The notes under the pieces are model-generated. The model ran no database searches and had not been told where the DNA came from. It saw only the letters and a list, made by a program, of their open reading frames with translations. Below are positions 9,964 through 22,424 of a DNA stretch of 64,000 nucleotides, in pieces. Made by a program: the position numbers and the translations under genes. Every line of letters begins with the position of its first letter. The stretch's first letter is position 1. Source of the DNA: Pseudomonas syringae (lineage in GTDB: Bacteria > Pseudomonadota > Gammaproteobacteria > Pseudomonadales > Pseudomonadaceae); NCBI RefSeq assembly GCF_001698815.1, contig NZ_LGSI01000044.1:1-64000 (forward strand), written 5' to 3'.

Positions 9964-11817
9964 TCAGACCGCAACCGCAACGACGGCGCCGAGTACCAGT
10001 ACGGCACCTACGGCAATCGAAGCAGCGTACCAACGCAGTTGGCCGGTTTCGGTGCGGCTCATGGCGTCATGACCCCCCTTGACCAGACGTGGGATCAAAC
10101 CAATGGTGCGATCCAGCGGATCGCCGCGCAGCACATGGCTGATAGCCAGATAAGGTTTGACGAACAATTTGTCGTAAACCCAATCGAAGCCCCATGCCGC
10201 GAACCACCAGGCCGAAAGGAAACGGCCCGGACCACTGTTGGCAATGGCAGTAACCAGACGGCGCTTGCCGAGGAACAGCAAGGCTGCCAGCAGGATACCG
10301 GCCAGGGCGATGGCACCCGAGGCGATTTCCAGACTGTGCTTGGCTGCGCCGCCGGCATGACCGACGCTTTGCGGCAGTACATCAGCCAGTGGTGGGGTGA
10401 TCATCGCGCCGATAAACGTCGACAGAATGATCAACACTGACAGCGGCAGCCAGTGAGCGATCCCGTGACCTGCGTGGGCTTCAGTCTTGGCTTCACCATG
10501 GAACGCGATGAAGATCAGGCGGAAGGTGTACAGCGAAGTCATGAATGCGCCGACCAGACCTGCATACAGCAGCGCATGGTTGCCGCTGGCGAAGGCTTCC
10601 CAAAGAATTTCATCCTTGGAGTAGAAGCCGGCGGTCAGCAGTGGCAGGGCCGACAAAGCCGCGCCGCCAACGATGAAGCTGGCGTAGGCCAATGGCAGTT
10701 TCTTCCACAGGCCGCCCATCTTGAAGATGTTCTGCTCGTGGTGGCAGGCAACGATGACCGCACCGGATGCAAGGAACAGCAGCGCCTTGAAGAAAGCGTG
10801 CGTCATCAGGTGGAAGATCGCGCCTTCCCAGGCACCCACGCCCAGCGCCAGGAACATGTAGCCGATCTGGCTCATGGTCGAGTAGGCGAGGATACGTTTG
10901 ATGTCGGTTTGCACCAGTGCCGCAAAACCCGCCAGCACCAGGGTTACGCCGCCGACAATGCCGACCAGATGCAGGATGTCTGGAGCCAGCGCGAACAGGC
11001 CGTGGGTACGGGCGATCAAGTAGACGCCTGCGGTCACCATGGTTGCGGCGTGGATCAGTGCCGAAACCGGGGTAGGACCGGCCATCGCATCTGCCAGCCA
11101 GGTTTGCAGCGGCAGTTGCGCGGATTTACCGACCGCACCGCCGAGCAACATCAGGGTTGCCAGGACAATCCAGAAATCGCCGACCTTGAAATGCTCCGGC
11201 GCCCGCACCAGCAGCTCCTGCACGTTCAGGGTGCCCAGTTGCTGGAACAGGATGAACAGGCCAATGGCCATGAACACATCGCCGATTCGGGTCACGATAA
11301 AGGCTTTGAGTGCGGCGTTACCGTTGTTGCGGTTGCTGTAGTAGAAACCGATCAACAGATAACTGCACAGGCCCACGCCTTCCCAGCCGAAGTACAGGAA
11401 CAACAGGTTATCGCCCAGGATCAGGAACAGCATGCTGGCGATGAACAGGTTGGTGTACGCGAAGAAGCGTGAGTAACCCGCCTCGCCACGCATGTACCAC
11501 GATGCAAACAGGTGGATCAGGAAGCCGACACCGACCACGACGCCGAGCATCGTGACGGAAAGACCGTCCAGATACAGCGCGAAGTTCGGTTCGAAGCCAT
11601 CCACAGTCATCCAGCGCCACAGCACCTGGGTGTAGTGACCACCGTCAGGCGGTGCAACATTGAACTGGAAGATGACCCAGGCCGAAACAATGGCCGACAG
11701 CCCGATGGAGCCGACGCCGATCAGCGCCGCGAGGTTTTCCGAGATGCGTCCGCGAGAGAACGACAGCAGCAGAAACCCGATCAGGGGGAATACGAAAGTC
11801 AGAAAGAGAAGGTTCAT
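9964..11817 (-). CDS. nuoL: NADH-quinone oxidoreductase subunit L
   Basis: A 617-residue distal antiporter-like subunit that carries the long lateral helix of the complex I membrane arm. The TM5 glutamate is in [15 protein letters not shown], and the C-terminal region has the extra helices expected for NuoL. The start at 11817 (MNLLFLTF) overlaps the nuoK stop by four bases (ATGA). A longer in-frame start exists upstream but would run through nuoK. Confidence 0.97.
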   Translation of the reverse strand: MNLLFLTFVFPLIGFLLLSFSRGRISENLAALIGVGSIGLSAIVSAWVIFQFNVAPPDGGHYTQVLWRWMTVDGFEPNFALYLDGLSVTMLGVVVGVGFLIHLFASWYMRGEAGYSRFFAYTNLFIASMLFLILGDNLLFLYFGWEGVGLCSYLLIGFYYSNRNNGNAALKAFIVTRIGDVFMAIGLFILFQQLGTLNVQELLVRAPEHFKVGDFWIVLATLMLLGGAVGKSAQLPLQTWLADAMAGPTPVSALIHAATMVTAGVYLIARTHGLFALAPDILHLVGIVGGVTLVLAGFAALVQTDIKRILAYSTMSQIGYMFLALGVGAWEGAIFHLMTHAFFKALLFLASGAVIVACHHEQNIFKMGGLWKKLPLAYASFIVGGAALSALPLLTAGFYSKDEILWEAFASGNHALLYAGLVGAFMTSLYTFRLIFIAFHGEAKTEAHAGHGIAHWLPLSVLIILSTFIGAMITPPLADVLPQSVGHAGGAAKHSLEIASGAIALAGILLAALLFLGKRRLVTAIANSGPGRFLSAWWFAAWGFDWVYDKLFVKPYLAISHVLRGDPLDRTIGLIPRLVKGGHDAMSRTETGQLRWYAASIAVGAVLVLGAVVAVAV

Positions 11818-12122
11818 CCGCGCATCTCGCTGGCAGCGTCGATATCGAGAGTGTGGAAGCGGCGATACAGCTGCATCAGGATCGCCAGGCCAATACTGGC
11901 CTCGGCAGCAGCAAGGCTGATCACCAGGATGAACATGATCTGTCCATCCGGTTGTGCCCAGCGGCTGCCGGCAACGACGAACGCCAGAGCTGATGCGTTC
12001 ATCATGATCTCCAGGCTCATCAGCACGAAGAGTATGTTGCGGCGCACCATCAGGCCGACCAGACCGAGGCAGAACAGGACGCCGGCGACAGCCAGCCCGT
12101 GTTCCAGAGGGATTGCATTCAT
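11814..12122 (-). CDS. nuoK: NADH-quinone oxidoreductase subunit K
   Basis: A 102-residue, three-helix membrane subunit (MrpC-like) of complex I. The two membrane glutamates required for proton translocation are visible: Glu38 ([10 protein letters not shown]) and Glu74 ([10 protein letters not shown]). It overlaps both neighbours by four bases, so translation of nuoJ-K-L is probably coupled. Confidence 0.97.
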   Translation of the reverse strand: MNAIPLEHGLAVAGVLFCLGLVGLMVRRNILFVLMSLEIMMNASALAFVVAGSRWAQPDGQIMFILVISLAAAEASIGLAILMQLYRRFHTLDIDAASEMRG

Positions 12123-12628
12123 TGGCTTGGCTCCTTCGCCTCGTTACGGCCCAGGTGGAATGCCGTGACGGCTGCAGCGAGCAGCAGCATCGAAGCGAGT
12201 TCCACCACCAGCAGATACGGTCCAAACAGACTGATGCCGACCGCTTTGGCATCGACAGTGGTATGGCCGATGCTGGCGCCGGTCGAACTGCTGAACAGTA
12301 CGTACAGCAGTTCAGCCAGCAACAGCGCGCCGAGGATGACCGGGCCGATCCAGATGCCGGGTTTGAGCCAGGTGCGCTCCTGCTGGACCGAAGCCGGACC
12401 CAGGTTGAGCATCATCACCACGAAGACGAACAGCACCATGATTGCGCCTGCATAAGCGATGACTTCCAGCACGCCGGCAAACGGTGCGCCGAGGCTGAAA
12501 AATGTCATCGCCACGGCGATCAGCGAAATGATGAGGTAGAGCAGGGCGTGCACCGGGTTGGTGTTGGTGATCACTCGAAGAGTGGACACCACAGCGACAC
12601 CCGATGCGAAATAGAAAGCGAATTCCAT
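12119..12628 (-). CDS. nuoJ: NADH-quinone oxidoreductase subunit J
   Basis: A 169-residue membrane subunit with five TM helices. TM3 contains the conserved [15 protein letters not shown] segment, known to undergo a pi-bulge transition linked to coupling in complex I. It starts 9 bases after the nuoI stop and overlaps nuoK by four bases. Confidence 0.96.
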   Translation of the reverse strand: MEFAFYFASGVAVVSTLRVITNTNPVHALLYLIISLIAVAMTFFSLGAPFAGVLEVIAYAGAIMVLFVFVVMMLNLGPASVQQERTWLKPGIWIGPVILGALLLAELLYVLFSSSTGASIGHTTVDAKAVGISLFGPYLLVVELASMLLLAAAVTAFHLGRNEAKEPSQ

Positions 12629-12637
12629 CTTTCTTCC

Positions 12638-13186
12638 TTAAGGCAGCAAGCTCTTGACGTTGATCGGTTCGGCTTCATTCTGCGCAGAGCCTTTAGGCTT
12701 GCCAGCGATGGCCATGCCGGCGACGCGATAGAAGTTGTAGTCGGGGTTCTTGCCGGGGCCGGAGATCAGCAGATCTTCCTTCTCGTAGACCAGATCCTGA
12801 CGCTTGAACTCGGCCATTTCGAAATCCGGTGTCAACTGGATTGCCGTGGTCGGGCAGGCTTCTTCGCACAGGCCGCAGAAAATGCAGCGCGAAAAGTTGA
12901 TGCGGAAGAACTCCGGATACCAGCGACCGTCGTCAGTCTCGGCTTTTTGCAGCGAGATGCAGCCGACCGGGCAGGCCACCGCGCACAGGTTGCAGGCCAC
13001 GCAACGCTCTTCGCCGTCGGGATCACGGGTCAGGACGATGCGGCCACGGTAACGCGGCGGCAGGTAAACCTGCTCTTCCGGGTACTGCAACGTGTCACGC
13101 TTGCGAAATGCATGTGAGAACACCATCACCAGGCTGCGAAGCTGGGTGTAGGTGCCATGCACGATATTGAACAAATACTTGAGCAT
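12638..13186 (-). CDS. nuoI: NADH-quinone oxidoreductase subunit I (2 x 4Fe-4S)
   Basis: A 182-residue TYKY-type ferredoxin subunit that carries clusters N6a and N6b and passes electrons from NuoG towards NuoB. Both CxxCxxCxxxCP motifs are complete: [12 protein letters not shown] and [12 protein letters not shown]. The N-terminal helix anchors it to NuoH. It begins 11 bases after nuoH. Confidence 0.97.
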   Translation of the reverse strand: MLKYLFNIVHGTYTQLRSLVMVFSHAFRKRDTLQYPEEQVYLPPRYRGRIVLTRDPDGEERCVACNLCAVACPVGCISLQKAETDDGRWYPEFFRINFSRCIFCGLCEEACPTTAIQLTPDFEMAEFKRQDLVYEKEDLLISGPGKNPDYNFYRVAGMAIAGKPKGSAQNEAEPINVKSLLP

Positions 13187-13197
13187 GGTTTATATCC

Positions 13198-14205
13198 TCA
13201 CTGAGCCACGCCGGCGGGCGTGTTCAGCAACACGACCGCGGCGGTCACCAGCAGATTGATCAGGGTCAGCGGCAGGCAGAATTTCCAGCTGAAATCCATC
13301 ACCTGGTCATAACGTGGGCGCGGAATCGATGCGCGCAACAGGATGAACAGCATGATGAAGAACGCGGTCTTCAGGGCGAACCAGACAAACGCCAGCGAAG
13401 GCAGGATGTTGAACGGGCCATGCCAGCCGCCGAAGAACAGCGTGACCAGCAACGCCGAGATCAGCACGATCCCGATGTATTCGCCAACGAAGAACATCCC
13501 CCATTTCATACCGGCATATTCGATGTGATAACCATCGGCCAGTTCCTGCTCGGCTTCCGGTTGGTCGAACGGGTGGCGGTGAGTCACCGCAACGCCTGCG
13601 ATGAAGAACGTACAGAAGCCGAAGAACTGCGGAATGATGAACCACAGGTTCTGAGCCTGGTATTCAACGATGTCGCGCATGTTGAACGAACCGACTTGCG
13701 CCACGATTCCCATCAGCGACAGGCCCATGAACACTTCATAGGACACGGTCTGGGCCGAAGCCCGCAGACTGCCGAGCAAGGCAAACTTGTTGTTGCTCGA
13801 CCAGCCAGCGAACAGCACCGCATACACCGACAGACCGGCCATGGCGAAGAAGAACAGCAAGCCGATGTTCAGGTCCGCCACGCCCCAGGTCGGGGTGATC
13901 GGGATGATGGCGAAGGCGATCAGCAAGGCACTCATGGCCACGACCGGCGCCAGGGTGAAGATCACCTTGTCAGCGAACGGCGGCGTCCAGTCTTCCTTGA
14001 AGAACATCTTGATCATGTCGGCGGCAATCTGGAAGGCGCCGAAAGGGCCAACCCGGTTCGGGCCGTAACGATCCTGCCAGAGGGCGAGCAAACGACGCTC
14101 TACCCAGCTGAGCAATGCACCGCAGACCACCACGGCCAGCAGGATGACAATCGCCTTGACTACCGAGATGATCGCGTCGACCACTTCAGGTGTGAACCAG
14201 GTCAT
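13198..14205 (-). CDS. nuoH: NADH-quinone oxidoreductase subunit H
   Basis: A 335-residue subunit with about 8-9 TM helices that forms the quinone-access channel with NuoB and NuoD. Signature stretches are [14 protein letters not shown] near the N-terminus and [18 protein letters not shown] in the acidic cytoplasmic loop lining the E-channel. Its ATG overlaps the nuoG stop by four bases. Confidence 0.97.
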   Translation of the reverse strand: MTWFTPEVVDAIISVVKAIVILLAVVVCGALLSWVERRLLALWQDRYGPNRVGPFGAFQIAADMIKMFFKEDWTPPFADKVIFTLAPVVAMSALLIAFAIIPITPTWGVADLNIGLLFFFAMAGLSVYAVLFAGWSSNNKFALLGSLRASAQTVSYEVFMGLSLMGIVAQVGSFNMRDIVEYQAQNLWFIIPQFFGFCTFFIAGVAVTHRHPFDQPEAEQELADGYHIEYAGMKWGMFFVGEYIGIVLISALLVTLFFGGWHGPFNILPSLAFVWFALKTAFFIMLFILLRASIPRPRYDQVMDFSWKFCLPLTLINLLVTAAVVLLNTPAGVAQ

Positions 14206-16919
14206 AGCGCTGCCTCCTGCAGACCATCAACGGTTTTGCCGAACACGGCTGGCGAAATGCCCGCAAGACCGACTGGCAAACCAACCAGACCTGCACCCAG
14301 TTCTTCGTTGATGCGCAGCGGCAGACGCAAGGTCTGGCCGGCAACGGTCAAGCTCAACAGGGCACCGTCATTGACGCCCAGGCGATCAGCTTCGGATTTG
14401 GCCAGAGCAACGTAAGCTTCTGGAATACGCTCCTGGACCGGCGCAGCAAGGGACGATGTTTCGTCGCTGCCGAACAGGTGATAGAACGGCACCACCTGCC
14501 AGGTGCCGCGCGCTGGCGAAAACGCGCCCGGTACGCTGGCGAACCAGGACAGCGCGTCGCCAGTGCTTTCGATCAGGCGAGTGCCCGGATCGCCAGCACG
14601 CAGGTGACCACCGACTTCGTCCTGGAACTTGTTCCAGGCTTGCGGCGAGTTCCAGCCCGGAGACCAGGCGAATGGCACTTGCTGACGCGGCTCGACCGAA
14701 CCCGAGTAACCTTCCATGGAGAACGCGAACGCGGTGTCGTTGTCCTGGGAAGTACGCGGCTCATGCACGCTGATGTCGGCGCGCATGGCAGTCCGGCCGC
14801 TGTAACGCAATGGCTCGCGGGCCAGCTTCAGGCCTTTGATGCGGAACGACGCAGAAGGTGCAGCGTTGACGATACCGGCCAGTTGCGGCGTGCTTGCAGC
14901 ACAGGCGGCCGTGACGTGATCGAGTTGAGTCCAGTCCACCGGCTTGTTCAGCAGGGTCGAACGCAGAGCATGCAGCCAGCGCCAGCCTTCATGAACCAGG
15001 ATGCTGGCGTCCAGATAAGTTGGATCGAACACCTGGAAGAAGCGCTGGGCGCGGCCTTCCTGGCTGATCAGCGTACCGTCGCCTTCCGCGAAGCTGGCGG
15101 CTGGCAGGATCAGATGAGCGCGTTCGCTGGTCGGGGTTTTCTGGTGGTCCGCAACGATCACCACTTTCGCGGCATTCAATGCGGCATCGACTGTGGCCGC
15201 ATCGACGCGACGGTACAGGTCGTTTTCCAGAACCACGATGGCGTCGGCCTGTCCGGAAATCACCGCTTGCAGCGCGGCGTCGACGGAATCACCACCGAAC
15301 ATCGCCAGACCCATGCTGTTGGCTTCCGGCACGATCAGGCTGATGGAGCCTTGCTTGTCGCGCAGTTTCAGTGCCTTGGCGATGTTGGCGGCGGCTTCGA
15401 TCAACGCGGTCGAACCCAGCGAGCTGCCGGAAATGATCAGTGGACGCTTGGCTGCCAGCAGTGCATCGGCAATGCGTTGCGCCAACGCCAGTGCTTCGCT
15501 GTCCAGGCCTTCAACGGCCGGGGCGCTGGCATCCAGTGCGTGGGCCACGGCAAAACCGATGCGGGCCAGATCATCCGGTGCTGCGTGAACGCATTCTTCG
15601 GCAACATCATCCAGCTTGGTTTCAGCCAGGCTGGCGATGAACAGCGGGTTTAGCTCGTGCTGGCCGATGTTTTTCACCGCAGCGTCGAGCCACGGCTGGA
15701 CTTTCATCGCCGCAGCCATGTCTTCGGCCTTGCCTTTCACCGCCTGACGCAGGCCCAGGGCCATACGTGCAGCAGTCTGGGTCAAGTCTTCGCCGAGGAC
15801 GAAAATCGCGTCGTGGTCTTCGATGTCGCGCAGGGTCGGGATCGGCAGGGGGCTATCGTTGAGCACCTTGAGGATCAGGCGCACACGCTCCAGTTCACCG
15901 GCTTCGATACCCGAATAGAAATGCTCGGCACCGACCAGTTCACGCAAGGCAAAGTTGCTTTCGAGGCTGGCGCGTGGTGAGCCGATACCGACAATGTTGC
16001 GACCGCGCAGCAAATCGGCGGCCTTGTCGAGTGCGCCATCCAGGCTCAGCTTGACCTGGCCGTCAGCCAGCAGCGGCTGGCGAGGGCGGTCTTCGCGGTT
16101 CACGTAGCCGTAGCCAAAACGACCACGGTCACACAGGAAATACTGGTTTACCGAGCCGTTGAAGCGGTTTTCGATCCGGCGGATCTCGCCGTAACGTTCA
16201 CCAGGGCTGATGTTGCAGCCACTTGAGCAGCCGTGGCAGATGCTTGGTGAAAACTGCATGTCCCATTTACGGTTGTAGCGCTCGGAGTGGGTCTTGTCGG
16301 TGAACACGCCAGTTGGGCAGACCTCGGTGAGGTTGCCGGAAAACTCGCTCTCCAGCGTGCCGTCTTCGACGCGTCCGAAGTACACGTTGTCATGCGCGCC
16401 GAATACGCCGAGGTCAGTGCCGCCCGCGTAGTCTTTATAGAAGCGCACGCAGCGGTAGCAGGCGATGCAGCGGTTCATCTCGTGAGCGATGAACGGGCCG
16501 AGTTCCTGATTCTGGTGGGTGCGTTTGCTGAAGCGATAACGGCGCTCGTTGTGGCCGGTCATCACGGTCATGTCTTGCAAATGACAGTGACCACCTTCTT
16601 CGCAGACCGGGCAGTCGTGCGGGTGGTTGGTCATCAGCCATTCGACGACACTGGCGCGGAAGGCCTTGGATTCATCGTCTTCGATGGAAATCCAGGTGTT
16701 GTCGGTGGCGGGGGTCATGCAGGACATGACGATGCGACCACGGGTGTCGTTCTCGTCGGTGTACTGCTTGACCGCGCACTGGCGACAGGCGCCAACGCTG
16801 CCGAGGGCGGGATGCCAGCAGAAATAAGGGATGTCGAGGCCCAGGGACAGACAAGCCTGTAACAGGTTGTCTGCACCGTCGACTTCGAGCGCTTTGCCGT
16901 CTACGTGGATAGTGGCCAT
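14202..16919 (-). CDS. nuoG: NADH-quinone oxidoreductase subunit G
   Basis: A 905-residue iron-sulfur subunit of the peripheral arm. Cluster ligands visible: 2Fe-2S N1b at Cys34, Cys45, Cys48, Cys67; His-ligated N5 in [15 protein letters not shown]4 in CIACYRC with a later CPTGVF; and the off-path N7 motif CHGCSSGC with the later Cys of FLCDRGRF. The rest is a molybdopterin-oxidoreductase-like domain without a cofactor role. The gene is set apart from nuoF by a 135-base spacer with two hairpins, unlike the near-zero spacing elsewhere in the operon. Confidence 0.97.
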   Translation of the reverse strand: MATIHVDGKALEVDGADNLLQACLSLGLDIPYFCWHPALGSVGACRQCAVKQYTDENDTRGRIVMSCMTPATDNTWISIEDDESKAFRASVVEWLMTNHPHDCPVCEEGGHCHLQDMTVMTGHNERRYRFSKRTHQNQELGPFIAHEMNRCIACYRCVRFYKDYAGGTDLGVFGAHDNVYFGRVEDGTLESEFSGNLTEVCPTGVFTDKTHSERYNRKWDMQFSPSICHGCSSGCNISPGERYGEIRRIENRFNGSVNQYFLCDRGRFGYGYVNREDRPRQPLLADGQVKLSLDGALDKAADLLRGRNIVGIGSPRASLESNFALRELVGAEHFYSGIEAGELERVRLILKVLNDSPLPIPTLRDIEDHDAIFVLGEDLTQTAARMALGLRQAVKGKAEDMAAAMKVQPWLDAAVKNIGQHELNPLFIASLAETKLDDVAEECVHAAPDDLARIGFAVAHALDASAPAVEGLDSEALALAQRIADALLAAKRPLIISGSSLGSTALIEAAANIAKALKLRDKQGSISLIVPEANSMGLAMFGGDSVDAALQAVISGQADAIVVLENDLYRRVDAATVDAALNAAKVVIVADHQKTPTSERAHLILPAASFAEGDGTLISQEGRAQRFFQVFDPTYLDASILVHEGWRWLHALRSTLLNKPVDWTQLDHVTAACAASTPQLAGIVNAAPSASFRIKGLKLAREPLRYSGRTAMRADISVHEPRTSQDNDTAFAFSMEGYSGSVEPRQQVPFAWSPGWNSPQAWNKFQDEVGGHLRAGDPGTRLIESTGDALSWFASVPGAFSPARGTWQVVPFYHLFGSDETSSLAAPVQERIPEAYVALAKSEADRLGVNDGALLSLTVAGQTLRLPLRINEELGAGLVGLPVGLAGISPAVFGKTVDGLQEAAL

Positions 16920-16977
16920 GGTTCAAAGTTCTTCGTTGGCCCGGTGTCAGCGGGCGTGGCTAATGGAATCTCGGTGC

Positions 16978-17040
16978 TATCCGACTCAAACAGCCTGTCA
17001 TGGCGCAGTCGGATAAGGACGGCAGCCTTGTGGGCCGCCG
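16978..17040 (-). other. Two adjacent hairpins in the nuoF-nuoG spacer
   Basis: TATCCGACT (16978-16986) and AGTCGGATA (17007-17015) form a perfect 9-bp stem. Just beside it, CGGCAGCC and GGCCGCCG (17020-17040) form a second stem with one mismatch. Both fall in the only long spacer inside the operon. They lack T-runs, so they look more like mRNA-processing or stability elements than terminators. Confidence 0.5.
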
Positions 17041-17054
17041 ACCGGTCTGTCTTG

Positions 17055-18413
17055 TTATGCGCCAACCAGGGTCGGGCTGATGACCTGGGTCAGGCTGCCC
17101 GCCACTGCTGGCGCGATACCTGCCTCGAATTCAGGCCTGAAGTATTTGATCGCGCTGCCAAGAGGTTCCACGGCGCCCGGTGCGTGGGCGCAGAAGGTCT
17201 TGCCAGGGCCGAGGAAGTTCACCAGGCCCAGCAGGGTTTCGATATCCCCCGGCTGACCATGACCTTTCTCGATGGAGCGCAGAATCTTCACGCTCCACGG
17301 CAAGCCATCGCGGCAAGGTGTGCAGAAACCGCACGACTCCTGGGAGAAGAACTCTTCCATATTGCGCAGAAGCGAAACCATGTTGACCTTGTCGTCGACC
17401 GCCATGGCCAGACCGGTACCCATCCGCGTACCGACCTTGGCGATGCCGCCTGCGTACATTTGCGCGTCCAGGTGTTCCGGCAACAGGAAGCCGGTACCGG
17501 CGCCACCTGGCTGCCAGCACTTGAGCTTGAAGCCATCGCGCATGCCGCCCGCGTAGTCTTCGAACAGCTCACGCGCCTGCACGCCGAAAGGCAGTTCCCA
17601 CAGACCAGGGTTTTTCACCTTGCCGGAGAAACCCATCAGTTTGGTGCCGTGGTCTTCACTGCCTTCGCGAGCCAGGGATTTGTACCAGTCGTTACCATTG
17701 CCAACGATGGCCGGCACGTTGCACAGGGTTTCGACGTTGTTCACGCAGGTCGGCTTGCCCCACACGCCAACGGCGGCGGGGAAGGGCGGCTTGGAGCGTG
17801 GGTTGGCGCGACGGCCTTCCAGGGAGTTGATCAGCGCGGTTTCTTCGCCGCAGATGTAACGCCCGGCGCCGGTGTGCACGAACAGCTCGAAGTCAAAGCC
17901 GGTGCCCAGGATGTTCTTGCCCAGCAGACCCGCGGCCTTTGCTTCGGCCACGGCGCGGTTCAAATGCCTGGCAGCGGTGACGTATTCGCCACGCAGGAAG
18001 ATGTAGCCGCGATAGGCTTTCAACGCCCGCGCACTGATCAGCATGCCTTCCACCAACAGGTGCGGCAGCTGTTCCATCAACATCCGGTCTTTCCAGGTGT
18101 TGGGTTCCATTTCATCCGCGTTGCACAGCAGGTAGCGGATGTTCATGGATTCGTCTTTAGGCATCAGTCCCCACTTCACACCTGTGGGGAAGCCTGCACC
18201 GCCGCGCCCCTTGAGGCCGGAGTCCTTCACGGACTGCACGATGTCGTCAGGCGATTGCTCGGCGAAAGCCTTGCGGGCGGCTGCATAACCGTCTTTGGCC
18301 TGATACTCGTCAAGCCAGACCGGCTCGCCGTCGTCGCGCAGGCGCCAAGTCAGTGGATGGGTTTCTGCCGTGCGCGTTATGCGGTTGGCAGGGCCGAAGG
18401 AAGTGATGGTCAT
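17055..18413 (-). CDS. nuoF: NADH-quinone oxidoreductase subunit F (FMN, NADH-binding)
   Basis: A 452-residue subunit that binds NADH and FMN and holds the 4Fe-4S cluster N3, the electron entry point of complex I. Visible motifs are the FMN/NADH glycine-rich loop [14 protein letters not shown] (about 70-83), [10 protein letters not shown] (N3, CxxCxxC), and the fourth ligand in [10 protein letters not shown] about 40 residues on. Its ATG overlaps the nuoE stop by four bases. Confidence 0.97.
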   Translation of the reverse strand: MTITSFGPANRITRTAETHPLTWRLRDDGEPVWLDEYQAKDGYAAARKAFAEQSPDDIVQSVKDSGLKGRGGAGFPTGVKWGLMPKDESMNIRYLLCNADEMEPNTWKDRMLMEQLPHLLVEGMLISARALKAYRGYIFLRGEYVTAARHLNRAVAEAKAAGLLGKNILGTGFDFELFVHTGAGRYICGEETALINSLEGRRANPRSKPPFPAAVGVWGKPTCVNNVETLCNVPAIVGNGNDWYKSLAREGSEDHGTKLMGFSGKVKNPGLWELPFGVQARELFEDYAGGMRDGFKLKCWQPGGAGTGFLLPEHLDAQMYAGGIAKVGTRMGTGLAMAVDDKVNMVSLLRNMEEFFSQESCGFCTPCRDGLPWSVKILRSIEKGHGQPGDIETLLGLVNFLGPGKTFCAHAPGAVEPLGSAIKYFRPEFEAGIAPAVAGSLTQVISPTLVGA

Positions 18414-18907
18414 GGGTAACCCTCCAGCATCTTGGCAACGCCCGAAGGCTGCACGTCACCGAAAGTGTCATCGTCGACCATCACGGCCGGGGCCTTGTCG
18501 CAGTTACCCAGGCAGCAGACCGGCAACAGGGTGAAACGCCCGTCGGCAGTGGTCTGGCCTGGCGCAATGCCCAGGGAGTTCTGGATTTCTTCGACCACTG
18601 ACTCGTGACCGGCAATGAAGCAGACCATGCTGTTGCAGACGCGGATGATGTGGCGGCCAACCGGCTGACGGAAGATCTGGCTATAGAACGTTGCCACGCC
18701 TTCGACGTCGCTGGCGGGAATACCCAGCAGGTCGCCGATGGCGTAAATGGCGCCGTCCGGCACCCAGCCGCGTTCCTTCTGCACTATTTTCAGGGCTTCG
18801 ATAGACGCCGCACGCGGGTCTTCGTAGTGATGCAGCTCATGCTCGATGGCCGAGCGCTCGGTTTCGCTGAGGGCGAAACGGTCTGTCTGGATAAGCGGGC
18901 TATTCAT
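18410..18907 (-). CDS. nuoE: NADH-quinone oxidoreductase subunit E (2Fe-2S)
   Basis: A 165-residue thioredoxin-like subunit carrying cluster N1a beside NuoF. The four cysteine ligands are in RVCNSMVC and, further on, PVCCLGNCD. It follows nuoCD after two bases and overlaps nuoF by four. Confidence 0.97.
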   Translation of the reverse strand: MNSPLIQTDRFALSETERSAIEHELHHYEDPRAASIEALKIVQKERGWVPDGAIYAIGDLLGIPASDVEGVATFYSQIFRQPVGRHIIRVCNSMVCFIAGHESVVEEIQNSLGIAPGQTTADGRFTLLPVCCLGNCDKAPAVMVDDDTFGDVQPSGVAKMLEGYP

Positions 18908-18909
18908 GC

Positions 18910-20745
<1,836 letters not shown>

Positions 20746-20765
20746 TTAACAGGAGCAGAACTGGA

Positions 20766-21440
20766 TCAGACTTCGTCGGGGCTGCGCAGATTGGTCACTG
20801 CGATTCGCTGTTCGCGGCGCTGTTCCTTTTGCGACGGCATCTCGGCGCGATAGACGCCTTGTTCACCGACGACCCAGGACAGAGGGCGACGCTCCTGGCC
20901 GATGGATTCCTGCAACAGCATCAAGCCTTGCAGAAATGCTTCGGGGCGGGGCGGGCAGCCAGGCACATAGACATCCACAGGCAGGAACTTGTCCACGCCC
21001 TGAACCACGGAATAGATGTCGTACATGCCACCGGAGTTGGCGCACGAACCCATGGAAATGACCCACTTGGGTTCGAGCATTTGCTCGTAGAGACGCTGAA
21101 TGATCGGCGCCATCTTTATGAAGCAGGTCCCGGCAATAACCATGAAATCCGCCTGACGCGGTGATGCCCGGATAACCTCGGCGCCGAAGCGGGCGATGTC
21201 GTGGGGCGCCGTGAAGGCGGTGGTCATTTCCACATAGCAGCACGACAGGCCGAAGTTGTACGGCCACAAGGAGTTTTTACGCCCCCAGTTGACCGCACCG
21301 TTCAGCACGTCTTCCAGCTTGCCCATGTAGATGTTTTTGTGGACTTGGTCTTCTAACGGATCGGAAACAGTTTCCCGTTTGCCGATTGGATACTCTTCAT
21401 TGGGAGCATCCGGGTCGATCCTGGTGAGATTGTATTGCAT
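20766..21440 (-). CDS. nuoB: NADH-quinone oxidoreductase subunit B (cluster N2)
   Basis: A 224-residue subunit holding the terminal 4Fe-4S cluster N2, which reduces quinone. The unusual adjacent cysteine pair is in [10 protein letters not shown], with further ligands in GSCANSGG and VPGCPPRPE. The start at 21440 is preferred because GAGG lies 8 bases upstream; an in-frame TTG two codons earlier would be only 2 bases from that site. It begins 10 bases after nuoA. Confidence 0.97.
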   Translation of the reverse strand: MQYNLTRIDPDAPNEEYPIGKRETVSDPLEDQVHKNIYMGKLEDVLNGAVNWGRKNSLWPYNFGLSCCYVEMTTAFTAPHDIARFGAEVIRASPRQADFMVIAGTCFIKMAPIIQRLYEQMLEPKWVISMGSCANSGGMYDIYSVVQGVDKFLPVDVYVPGCPPRPEAFLQGLMLLQESIGQERRPLSWVVGEQGVYRAEMPSQKEQRREQRIAVTNLRSPDEV

Positions 21441-21450
21441 CGCCAAAGCC

Positions 21451-21864
21451 TCATTGTTTCAGCTTCGCTTGCCGAATACGGCGACCTTCAGGAGCCCAAT
21501 CCAGCGCTCCAACCCGCCATAGGTAGACAAGACCTGCCAACAGAATTGCTATGAAAACGAGTGCTTCGACAAATCCGGTCCAGCCGCTTTCGCGGACGGA
21601 CACAGACCAGGCAAAGAGAAAGAGGGCTTCAATGTCGAAGATCACGAAAAGCATCGCGACCAGATAGAATTTTGCCGAAAGGCGCAAGCGGGCGCTGCCA
21701 GTAGGCAGCATGCCGGACTCGAACGGTTCGTTTTTGCTGCGGCCCCAGGCTTTGCTGCCCAGAAGGCTGGAGACACCAAGCATGAAGGCACAGAGGCCGA
21801 CAACACCTAAAAGGAAAATGGCGAAGCCCCAGTTGTGGGCAATCAATCCTGTCGGTTCGTGCAT
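21451..21864 (-). CDS. nuoA: NADH-quinone oxidoreductase subunit A
   Basis: The first gene of the complex I operon: a 137-residue membrane subunit with three TM helices (about 12-35, 65-88, 95-115). The conserved loop [18 protein letters not shown] and helix [14 protein letters not shown] are present. A good Shine-Dalgarno sequence (AAGGAAA) precedes the ATG. The 560 bases upstream hold the operon's regulatory region. Confidence 0.96.
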   Translation of the reverse strand: MHEPTGLIAHNWGFAIFLLGVVGLCAFMLGVSSLLGSKAWGRSKNEPFESGMLPTGSARLRLSAKFYLVAMLFVIFDIEALFLFAWSVSVRESGWTGFVEALVFIAILLAGLVYLWRVGALDWAPEGRRIRQAKLKQ

Positions 21865-21909
21865 GCTGGATTTCCTTGACAGAGATCAAAGGTCTCTGGG
21901 CTTGAATAG

Positions 21910-21942
21910 AGTATAGGCAGTGACTATATGTCGCAGCGACAT
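21910..21942 (-). promoter_or_regulatory. Candidate nuo promoter: -10 element with a palindrome over the -35
   Basis: On the minus strand TATACT (21910-21915) is a fair -10, about 45 bases before the nuoA ATG. At the -35 position there is no good hexamer but a 15-base palindrome with 7-base arms, ATGTCGC and GCGACAT, around one base (21928-21942). That layout suggests a regulator-dependent promoter; the regulator is not identified. Confidence 0.45.
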
Positions 21943-22122
21943 CAACCGCGGTGATTTTATGGGTAAACAGTTGGCAAGTAAATTTTCTACATCAAATTAA
22001 TTTGACGAATTAATCACTTGCGCACTGGGGTATCGGCTCGCGGGCAGGCTGGGCGGGCATTGGCAGGGTTTTGGTTAATAATGTTTCCTGCAAAATGTAA
22101 GGAACAAGGAGTGATTGCTAAA

Positions 22123-22137
22123 TGATAATAAGTATCA
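22123..22137. promoter_or_regulatory. Fur-box-like inverted repeat
   Basis: TGATAATAAGTATCA differs at one position from the 7-1-7 Fur consensus TGATAAT-N-ATTATCA and lies in a longer AATGATA/TATCATT repeat. It is about 260 bases before the nuoA ATG. No coding gene starts just next to it, so it could control nuo at a distance or a small RNA. Confidence 0.55.
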
Positions 22138-22241
22138 TTTGATCTTATCCCGGCAGTTTTCAGTAAAACACGCAGAACAGTGAGTGTTTATTAAAACAGC
22201 AAGTTGCAACTAGTAATGGACTGTCAGCCAGGAGCGTGTTC

Positions 22242-22333
22242 GTTGGAGCGAGGCTTGCCCGCGAGGGCTATATTTCAGCTCTCGATGTCCGGTGAGCGTG
22301 TTGACCTCTTCGCGGGCAAGCCTCGCTCCAACG
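22242..22333. repeat. Paired REP element (BIME) with inverted 23-base arms
   Basis: GTTGGAGCGAGGCTTGCCCG at 22242-22261 reappears inverted at 22311-22333 (CGCGGGCAAGCCTCGCTCCAACG in total), enclosing a short loop. It is the Pseudomonas REP type seen again at 38.07 kb. Such pairs lie between genes and can form long hairpins. Confidence 0.85.
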
Positions 22334-22375
22334 GAAGAAAGTGATCCAGTGGGCCGCCGACTTAGGCATTACACA

Positions 22376-22403
22376 TAAAAAAACCGCCCCGAAGGGCGGT
22401 TTC
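22376..22403 (-). terminator. Rho-independent terminator after aceA
   Basis: On the minus strand AAACCGCCC-TTCG-GGGCGGTTT is followed by a run of T. It lies about 22 bases beyond the aceA stop. Confidence 0.9.
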
Positions 22404-22424
22404 TTCACATCAGGTGCAAGCCAA

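Larger units (their letters stand above)
21865..22424. other. Regulatory gap between aceA and nuoA, no gene seen
   Basis: A 560-base intergenic region. From nuoA outwards it holds the candidate promoter and palindrome (21910-21942), an AT-rich stretch with the perfect 14-base palindrome TCAAATTAATTTGA (21992-22005), a Fur-box-like site (22123-22137), a paired REP element (22242-22333) and the aceA terminator. I find no convincing reading frame in it. Confidence 0.7.

Noticed and set aside
22081..22240. PrrF-type iron-responsive small RNA next to the Fur-like box
   Set aside because: No terminator hairpin with a T-run at the right distance and no sequence I recognise as the PrrF core on either strand.
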